A DNA stretch of 11,333 nt from Sphingomonadales bacterium. GTDB taxonomy: Bacteria > Pseudomonadota > Alphaproteobacteria > Sphingomonadales > Sphingomonadaceae. Positions 7,347-11,333 of the stretch are shown here, in pieces (position 1 is the first letter of the stretch; the number at the start of each line of letters is the position of its first letter). The notes below the pieces were generated by a model. That model was not told where the DNA came from and did no database searches. It saw only the letters and a program-made list of their open reading frames with translations. The stretch is taken from NCBI GenBank assembly GCA_024636595.1, contig JAGXGT010000182.1:1-11333 (forward strand). The letters run 5' to 3'. The position numbers and the translations under genes were made by a program.

Positions 7347-7367
7347 CCTTCTCCCTCACGGGAGAAG
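7347..7367. repeat. Solitary palindromic repeat, possible terminator
   Basis: CTTCTCCC (7348-7355) and GGGAGAAG (7360-7367) form a perfect 8-bp stem around the loop TCAC, five bases after the stop of the NYN remnant. It is the same unit as the outer hairpin at 10150-10171 of the DUF559 element, here alone. No T-run follows, so it is primarily a dispersed repeat. The rest of 7342-7441, up to putP, shows no clear promoter. Confidence 0.75.
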
Positions 7368-7441
7368 CGCGGCAACAGCTCAATTCGCCCCTCAAAAAAG
7401 GCAGGTGGTGACTCTCGGACGAAAATCGTTATGTATGCGCC

Positions 7442-8917
7442 ATGCAAACCGGAGCCCTGATTTCACTCGCCCTTTATTTTATTCTGATGCTCGCGATAGG
7501 TTTTTACGCCTGGCGCAAGTCCACCGACAGTAGCGAAGGCTATTTGCTGGGTGGCCGTAATCTGCATCCAGCCGTCGCCGCGCTGTCCGCCGGCGCGTCT
7601 GATATGTCGGGCTGGCTGCTGCTCGGCCTGCCCGGCGCACTTTATGCGGCGGGGCTGGTCGAGGTGTGGATCGGAATCGGGCTGTTTTGCGGCGCGCTGG
7701 TCAACTGGATCGTCGTTGCGCCGCGGCTGCGCGAGCAGACCGAACGCATGGGCAATGCCCTCACCATCCCCGAATTTCTCGCCAACCGTTTTCCCGACAG
7801 GGCGCTGGCGCTCAGGGTGACCTCGGCGATAATCATCGTATTGTTCTTCGCGGTCTATACCGCAGCCGGCCTGGTCGGCGGCGGCAAATTGTTTGAGACA
7901 AGCTTTGCCGGTCTGTTCGGCGACACCGGGATGAGCGATTATATGACCGGCATCTGGATGACCGCGGGCGTGGTGCTGGCTTACACGATGGTTGGCGGCT
8001 TTCTCGCCGTGAGCCTGACCGATTTTGTCCAGGGCTGCATCATGGTGGTGGCGCTGGTGCTGATGCCGATTGTGGTGTTGACCGATGATGGCGGCATCAG
8101 CGCGGTTAGCGCGACGCTCACCGGGATTGATCCCGATTTTCTCAGCCTGACCGCCGGACTGTCATTTATCGGCTTTCTCTCCGCCGTGACCTGGGGCCTG
8201 GGCTATTTTGGCCAGCCGCATATCATCGTGCGGTTCATGGCGATCCGTTCGATTCCGGACGTGGCCAAGGCCCGCACGGTCGGCATGACCTGGATGGGCG
8301 TGGCGCTGATCGGCGCGATCGGCGTCGGCATTACCGGCCGTGCCTATGTCGAGCGCAACGGAATGGTGCTGGAGGATCCGGAGACGATCTTCATATTGCT
8401 GGCCAATGCATTGTTTCACCCGCTGATCACCGGATTCCTGCTGGCGGCGCTGCTGGCGGCGATCATGAGCACGATCAGCTCGCAATTGCTGGTGTCGTCG
8501 AGTTCGCTGACCGAGGATTTCTACCGCCTGTTCCTGCGCAAAAATGCCAGCGAACGGGAAACCGTCAATATCGGACGACTCGCGGTGGCGCTGGTCGCGC
8601 TGGTGGCGATCTATATTGCCCGCGATCCCGACAGCAAGGTTCTGGGGCTGGTGAGCAACGCCTGGGCCGGCTTTGGCGCGGCGTTCGGACCGCTGATCCT
8701 GCTGTCGCTGACCTGGAAGCGGATGACCGGCACGGGTGCGGTAGCCGGACTGGTGACCGGCGCGCTGGTGGTGATCTTCTGGATCGCGATGGGCTGGAAC
8801 GCCAGCTTTATGGGCGGGCCGGGGGTTTACGAGATTATTCCCGGGTTTATCGCGGCGATGGCGGCGATTGTCGGGGTGAGTCTGGTTGGCAAGGAATCGC
8901 CAAGCTATCAGGGCTGA
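7442..8917 (+). CDS. putP: Sodium/proline symporter
   Basis: A 491-residue sodium:solute symporter family protein, closest in motif content to PutP (E. coli PutP is 502 residues). It imports proline with Na+ across the inner membrane. LSAGASDMSGWLLLG (49-63) matches the PutP TM2 region, with Asp54 equivalent to the essential Asp55 of E. coli. GLGYFGQPHIIVRFMA (252-267, PutP/SSF signature) follows. IMSTISSQLLVSSSSLTEDFY (341-361 region) carries the Ser/Thr sodium-site residues Ser343 and Thr344. About 12-13 hydrophobic segments are visible along the whole length with no break. The ATG is preceded by only weak ribosome-site similarity. It appears monocistronic, since the next gene is convergent. 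No putA is present in the window. Confidence 0.93.
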   Translation: MQTGALISLALYFILMLAIGFYAWRKSTDSSEGYLLGGRNLHPAVAALSAGASDMSGWLLLGLPGALYAAGLVEVWIGIGLFCGALVNWIVVAPRLREQTERMGNALTIPEFLANRFPDRALALRVTSAIIIVLFFAVYTAAGLVGGGKLFETSFAGLFGDTGMSDYMTGIWMTAGVVLAYTMVGGFLAVSLTDFVQGCIMVVALVLMPIVVLTDDGGISAVSATLTGIDPDFLSLTAGLSFIGFLSAVTWGLGYFGQPHIIVRFMAIRSIPDVAKARTVGMTWMGVALIGAIGVGITGRAYVERNGMVLEDPETIFILLANALFHPLITGFLLAALLAAIMSTISSQLLVSSSSLTEDFYRLFLRKNASERETVNIGRLAVALVALVAIYIARDPDSKVLGLVSNAWAGFGAAFGPLILLSLTWKRMTGTGAVAGLVTGALVVIFWIAMGWNASFMGGPGVYEIIPGFIAAMAAIVGVSLVGKESPSYQG

Positions 8918-8966
8918 TGCGGTCTCGCGAGTGGCGACCGCCGGGTTTGAATGAGTACGGATAGGG

Positions 8967-8987
8967 ATGCTGAAACGAGTTCAGCAT
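8967..8987. terminator. Hairpin between convergent putP and metalloprotease genes
   Basis: ATGCTGAA (8967-8974) pairs perfectly with TTCAGCAT (8980-8987) around a 5-base loop. It lies between two convergent gene ends and could serve both as a terminator, though no U-tract follows. Its right arm belongs to a 15-base sequence that recurs at 10190-10204, so it may also be a dispersed repeat. Confidence 0.5.
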
Positions 8988-9003
8988 GACGAATAATCTG
9001 ACT

Positions 9004-9399
9004 TCAATCCTCCGCACTGCCCTCGATCGCGTGCATGTCGGCGTCGCTGAGCCCGAAATGATGGCCGACCTCGTGGATCACCACATGGCGGATGATATCT
9101 TCGAGCGCGACGCCGGTCTGCGCCATTTCCGCGAGCAGCGGACGGCGATAGAGCGTGATATGATCCCCCTGCGCGCTCGGCGGCGCCCATTGCGTTTTTC
9201 CACCCACCGGTACGCCCTGATAGAGGCCGGAAAGCTGATAGGGGCTGGTCATCCCGAAATGGTCTAGGATTTCCTGCTGAGGCCAGTCCTCGATCCGCAG
9301 CACGATGTCGCCGAGATGTGCGGCGAAGGGTACCGGGATGGTTTCGAACACGCGCCGGGCGATGGTTTCGAAATCGGTGATGGTGGGCGGGTTGTTCAT
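9004..9399 (-). CDS. Small zincin-like metallopeptidase family protein
   Basis: A 131-residue protein of the short bacterial metallopeptidase family (formerly DUF1025, COG3824-like). The metzincin-like zinc motif HEVGHHFGLSD (HExxHxxGxxD; His109, Glu110, His113, Asp119) lies near the C-terminus. The N-terminal FETIARRVFETIPVPFAAHL and the ITLYRRPLL strand before the zinc helix are typical of the family. There is no signal peptide, so it is probably cytosolic; substrates are unknown. An in-frame ATG 23 codons upstream (9466-9468) would extend it. That extension is not family-like and would start within a few bases of a possible -10 box, so the ATG at 9397-9399 is preferred. It is convergent to putP. 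Confidence 0.88.
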   Translation of the reverse strand: MNNPPTITDFETIARRVFETIPVPFAAHLGDIVLRIEDWPQQEILDHFGMTSPYQLSGLYQGVPVGGKTQWAPPSAQGDHITLYRRPLLAEMAQTGVALEDIIRHVVIHEVGHHFGLSDADMHAIEGSAED

Positions 9400-9473
9400 G
9401 CTGATGATATAGGTGTTGTGTTGCTCCGGCAAAAGGGTGGTTTTCCAGCGGTTAAAACTTGATACCATCGGAC

Positions 9474-9479
9474 ATTATA
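9474..9479 (-). promoter_or_regulatory. Candidate -10 box for the metallopeptidase gene
   Basis: The minus strand reads TATAAT here, about 75 bases upstream of the preferred start codon. The position where a -35 box would be expected (9497-9502, reading ACTGCC) is a poor match and directly abuts the repeat element beginning at 9503. Confidence 0.35.
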
Positions 9480-9501
9480 CCGAGAAATTATTGCGGGGCA
9501 G

Positions 9502-9641
9502 TCCTTCTCCCGTGAGGGAGAAGGATGCGAAGACTTGGCAATTTATTGCCTAGTCGAAGCTGGATGAGGGTGTTCCGCGCTTCAGAGTTCAGAACACCCT
9601 CCTTCGCCTTCTACCTCACGGGAGAAGGCGAAGGAGGGTGT
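9502..9641. repeat. Multi-hairpin repeat copy A (upstream of DUF559 gene)
   Basis: Four stems occur in order. H1 is TCCTTCTCCC/GGGAGAAGGA with loop GTGA (9502-9525). H2 is GACTTGGCAA/TTGCCTAGTC with loop TTTA and one internal T-T mismatch (9532-9555). H3 is GAGGGTGTTC (9566-9575) with GAACACCCTC (9592-9601). H4 is a perfect 19-bp stem, 9594-9612 with 9623-9641, around a 10-base loop. H3 and H4 share bases 9594-9601 and cannot both form fully. The conserved spacers AGACTT and AGCTGG-TGAGGGT recur in copy B. The start codon of the DUF559 gene follows H4 immediately. Confidence 0.85.
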
Positions 9642-9642
9642 G
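9623..9642 (+). promoter_or_regulatory. Sequestered ribosome binding site of the DUF559 gene
   Basis: AAGGAGG (9631-9637) is a strong Shine-Dalgarno sequence 5 bases before the ATG at 9643. It lies wholly inside the right arm of the perfect 19-bp stem 9594-9612/9623-9641. The mRNA should therefore hide the site unless the stem is opened, for example by the competing stem 9566-9575/9592-9601. Regulation is inferred from pairing only. Confidence 0.6.
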
Positions 9643-9990
9643 ATGGGCGAAAAGCGGTTCACCAAGCGAGCCCGCACTCTGCGCCGCGATATGACCGCGG
9701 CCGAGCGCAGGCTCTGGTCCCGTCTGCGCAACCGGCAGCTTGCGAACACCAAATTCGTCAAACAATTCGCTATCGGCCCCTATGTCGCCGACTTTGCCGC
9801 AAGAAGTCTCAGACTGGTTGTGGAACTCGATGGCGGGCAGCATAGTGAGGCTAAGGACGCTGCGCGGACAGAGCTAATCGAGGAACACGGCTATCGGGTG
9901 ATCCGGTTCTGGAACAATGATGTGATGGACAATATTGAGGGCGTGCTGGAAACAATCGCTGAGGAAATACACATAGCGCGAGGCAGATGA
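9643..9990 (+). CDS. DUF559 (VSR-like endonuclease fold) protein
   Basis: A 115-residue DUF559 protein, a family related in fold to very-short-patch-repair (Vsr) and other PD-(D/E)XK nucleases. The N-terminal helix ARTLRRDMTAAERRLWSRLRN (10-30, split around Asp16) is the family hallmark. The probable active-site region follows: IGPYVADFAA (Asp50), VVELDGGQH (Glu61, Asp63, His67), and an Asp/Arg pair at 72 and 75. The end is GYRVIRFWNNDVMDNIEGVLETI (83-105, in two helices). All key residues appear present and the length is normal, so it looks functional. ATG at 9643 is preferred; a GTG one codon earlier is in frame. The gene is tightly enclosed by hairpin repeats, two bases after its stop and directly before its start. 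Nuclease activity and a role in repeat maintenance are hypotheses. Confidence 0.88.
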   Translation: MGEKRFTKRARTLRRDMTAAERRLWSRLRNRQLANTKFVKQFAIGPYVADFAARSLRLVVELDGGQHSEAKDAARTELIEEHGYRVIRFWNNDVMDNIEGVLETIAEEIHIARGR

Positions 9991-9992
9991 TC

Positions 9993-10171
9993 CCCTCTCC
10001 CTTAAGGGAGAGGGTTGCGCAGACTTACGAACTTGTTCGTTAGTCGCAGCTGGGTGAGGGTTTTCTACCGCCAGAGATGCGCACCCAACAACCCTCAGGA
10101 CACCCTCATCCAACTCCGGCTAATTCGCTATGCTCATAAGCCTCCATATCCTTCTCCCTCACGGGAGAAGG
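9993..10171. repeat. Multi-hairpin repeat copy B (downstream of DUF559 gene)
   Basis: The first stem is a perfect palindrome CCCTCTCCC/GGGAGAGGG with loop TTAA (9993-10014), beginning three bases after the DUF559 stop, so it may also end transcription. The second stem is GACTTACGAA/TTCGTTAGTC with loop CTTG (10022-10045), the same shape and T-T mismatch as in copy A. The third pairs TGAGGGTT (10055-10062) with AACCCTCA (10090-10097). The last hairpin (10150-10171) is CCTTCTCCC/GGGAGAAGG with loop TCAC. The stretch 10098-10149 contains ACACCCTCATCCAAC, recalling the end of H3 in copy A. A short open frame crossing the repeat is not credible as a gene. Confidence 0.85.
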
Positions 10172-10189
10172 GCCGCAAGCCAAGCAAAT

Positions 10190-10204
10190 TTCAACATGAC
10201 GAAT
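10190..10204. repeat. Short dispersed repeat at the 3' end of a minus-strand gene
   Basis: TTCAACATGACGAAT matches TTCAGCATGACGAAT at 8980-8994 at 14 of 15 positions. Both copies lie within 10 bases of the stop codon of a minus-strand gene (9004 and 10207). The left half of the hairpin seen at the first copy is absent here. Confidence 0.5.
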
Positions 10205-10206
10205 TT

Positions 10207-10758
10207 CTAGATATGAATATCCAACACAAAAATCCTGCGCATCTTGGGGCATAGATAAAAGCTATATCGGTCGATTTTTCGCCCCTGGTATCTGGTATAA
10301 TCGGGGCGGTAGCCAACGCCTTCAACGCATTCTTCTGAAGGAAACCACTCTGGCGATATATAACTCGTTTGAACCATTTCCAAACGACCTTCGTTTAATG
10401 CCAGCTCATTCTTTCTCTTGAAGTTTTCAAAATCCCAAGGGGTCATTTCAAACTGGTAGAATATACCTTCAGAGAGACCATCAACGAAATCAAAACCGGC
10501 AATAAATTTGGCATTGTGCTCAAATAGTTCAGGGAGCTCTTTTTGCGCGGTAGTGATTTCAATCGACTTTTCATGGTGACCGAATGATTGCCACAGGCAA
10601 ACACTAGCCAAAAGAATGCCAATCGGCAGCCCTATTAGAAAGCTTTTCAGCTTCGGCAACTTAGTCAAAAAATGAATCGGCCAAGTTACAATGAGAGCAA
10701 CAACAAGGGCTAATAAGACTGCTATTATCAATCCAATTAGGCCTACAATTCCGGGCAT
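10207..10758 (-). CDS. AT-rich two-TM membrane protein of unknown function
   Basis: A 183-residue protein I do not recognise. Two hydrophobic segments (about 4-30 and 39-57) are joined by a short loop with lysines. They are followed by a soluble domain of about 125 residues rich in aromatic and acidic residues, with cysteines near positions 142 and 168. The protein is probably anchored in the inner membrane by an N-terminal hairpin. The ATG begins one base after the ettA stop codon (TGA-T-ATG), so it may be translated by re-initiation on the ettA transcript. Base composition is clearly more AT-rich than every neighbouring gene, which suggests recent acquisition. It sits between ettA and the DUF559 element. 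The gene is likely real, but its function is open. Confidence 0.7.
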   Translation of the reverse strand: MPGIVGLIGLIIAVLLALVVALIVTWPIHFLTKLPKLKSFLIGLPIGILLASVCLWQSFGHHEKSIEITTAQKELPELFEHNAKFIAGFDFVDGLSEGIFYQFEMTPWDFENFKRKNELALNEGRLEMVQTSYISPEWFPSEECVEGVGYRPDYTRYQGRKIDRYSFYLCPKMRRIFVLDIHI

Positions 10759-10759
10759 A

Positions 10760-11332
10760 TCACCTAGTCAACTTCTTATAAGCCACCCGCGTAGGCCGAT
10801 CCGCCGCATCACCCAGTCTACGCCGCTTATCCTCTTCATAGCTCTCGAAGTTCCCTTCAAACCATTCCACATGGCTATCCCCTTCAAACGCCAATATATG
10901 CGTCGCCAACCGATCGAGGAAGAAGCGGTCATGCGAGATGACCACGGCACAGCCGGCGAAGCTTTCCAGCGCGTCTTCGAGGGCGCGCAGGGTTTCGACG
11001 TCGAGATCGTTGGTCGGTTCATCGAGCAGCAGCACGTTGCCGCCTTCTTTCAGCATCTTGGCGAGGTGGACGCGGTTGCGTTCGCCGCCAGAGAGCTGGC
11101 CGACTTTCTTCTGCTGGTCGACGCCCTTGAAGTTGAACGCGCCGACATAGGCGCGGGTCTGGACTTCATTCTTGCCGAAGGTGAAATAGTCGTGGCCGCC
11201 GGAAATTTCTTCCCAGATATTTTTCGACGCGTCGAGCGTGTCGCGGCTCTGGTCGACATAGCCGAGCTTGACCGTGTCGCCGAGTTCGAGCGTGCCGCTG
11301 TCCGGCGTTTCCTGTCCGGTGATGATCCTGAA
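10760..11332 (-). CDS. ettA: Energy-dependent translational throttle protein EttA (ABC-F), 5' part beyond window
   Basis: The C-terminal 190 residues of an ABC-F ATPase. ABC-F proteins bind the ribosomal E site and gate entry into elongation according to energy state. The visible part is the second nucleotide-binding domain after its Walker A. LGYVDQSRDTLD is a Q-loop region typical of EttA. GQLSGGERNRVHLAKML is the ABC signature, LLLDEPTNDLDVETL is Walker B with the catalytic Glu, and VVISHDRFFLDRLATHIL is the H-loop. The end ADRPTRVAYKKLTR is typical of proteobacterial EttA. The frame is open to the right edge of the window, so the start and the first ATPase domain are missing. A membrane-protein gene begins one base after the stop. 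Confidence 0.95.
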   Translation of the reverse strand, partial: FRIITGQETPDSGTLELGDTVKLGYVDQSRDTLDASKNIWEEISGGHDYFTFGKNEVQTRAYVGAFNFKGVDQQKKVGQLSGGERNRVHLAKMLKEGGNVLLLDEPTNDLDVETLRALEDALESFAGCAVVISHDRFFLDRLATHILAFEGDSHVEWFEGNFESYEEDKRRRLGDAADRPTRVAYKKLTR

Positions 11333-11333
11333 C

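Larger units (their letters stand above)
9503..10171. mobile_element. Composite repeat element carrying a DUF559 gene
   Basis: A 669-base unit: hairpin repeat copy A (9503-9630), the DUF559 gene (9643-9990) and hairpin repeat copy B (9993-10171). The outermost hairpins share 9-bp arms CCTTCTCCC / GGGAGAAGG. The loop is GTGA on the left and TCAC on the right, so the ends are exact inverted copies over 22 bases. Because each end is itself a palindrome, only the loop fixes the orientation. TTGCGG (9491-9496) and CCGCAA (10173-10178) extend the inversion outside. I see no target-site duplication and no transposase. Calling it mobile is an inference from structure and from the solitary copy of its end at 7347-7367. 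Confidence 0.5.

Noticed and set aside
9502..10171. CRISPR array
   Set aside because: The repeated units are palindromic hairpins of unequal spacing with a gene between them, not regularly spaced direct repeats, and no cas gene is present.
9503..10171. Classical insertion sequence with target-site duplication
   Set aside because: No transposase and no convincing direct repeat at the borders; the apparent terminal inverted repeats are themselves palindromes, so only the 4-base loops define inversion.
10015..10254. 79-codon plus-strand open frame downstream of the DUF559 gene
   Set aside because: It consists of the hairpin repeat itself and runs over the end of the opposite-strand membrane protein gene.
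1..11333. tRNA, rRNA or known riboswitch genes
   Set aside because: No stretch resembling a tRNA cloverleaf, rRNA or a familiar riboswitch consensus was noticed when reading both strands.

Overview
The window looks like chromosomal DNA of an alphaproteobacterium, most likely Sphingomonadales (a Sphingorhabdus/Parasphingorhabdus/Sphingopyxis-like organism). The basis is a fused bifunctional IspDF, the gene set ispDF - small exported protein - cinA // RatA-like - lipA, the moderately high GC, and the protein flavour. This placement is from recognition only; no database search was possible.

Layout. 2-2440 and 2427-3380: a housekeeping block with the 3' part of ispDF (cut by the left edge), a small exported protein coupled to it, and a stand-alone CinA C-terminal domain (PncC type). 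These run convergent to lipA and a RatA/Coq10-like START-fold gene. 3614-4863: a beta-carbonic anhydrase translationally coupled to a pyridoxamine-phosphate-oxidase-like flavoprotein. 5086-7341: an intact NYN-nuclease/OST-HTH gene, a membrane alkane hydroxylase (alkB) on the opposite strand, and a decayed 3' remnant of a second NYN gene on the far side of alkB. 7442-8917: a PutP-type sodium/proline symporter. 9004-9399: a small HExxH metalloprotease-like protein. 9503-10171: a compact repeat element in which a DUF559 (VSR-like, PD-(D/E)XK-fold) gene sits between two copies of a multi-hairpin repeat. 10207-10758: an AT-rich two-TM protein of unknown function. 10760-11332: the 3' part of ettA (ABC-F), cut by the right edge.

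How the genes work together. ispDF feeds isoprenoid precursors to quinones and carotenoids, and the RatA/Coq10-like protein may bind quinone. lipA makes lipoyl cofactors. The carbonic anhydrase/flavoprotein pair forms a two-gene operon. alkB has no rubredoxin or rubredoxin reductase nearby and would need electron carriers encoded elsewhere.

The most interesting part is 9503-10171. The outermost hairpins are identical apart from inverted loops. The two internal repeat copies keep the same stem through compensatory base changes. The ribosome binding site of the DUF559 gene lies inside a perfect 19-bp stem that competes with an alternative upstream stem. The arrangement recalls REP elements with their RAYT transposases, but with a DUF559 endonuclease-like protein as the candidate partner.
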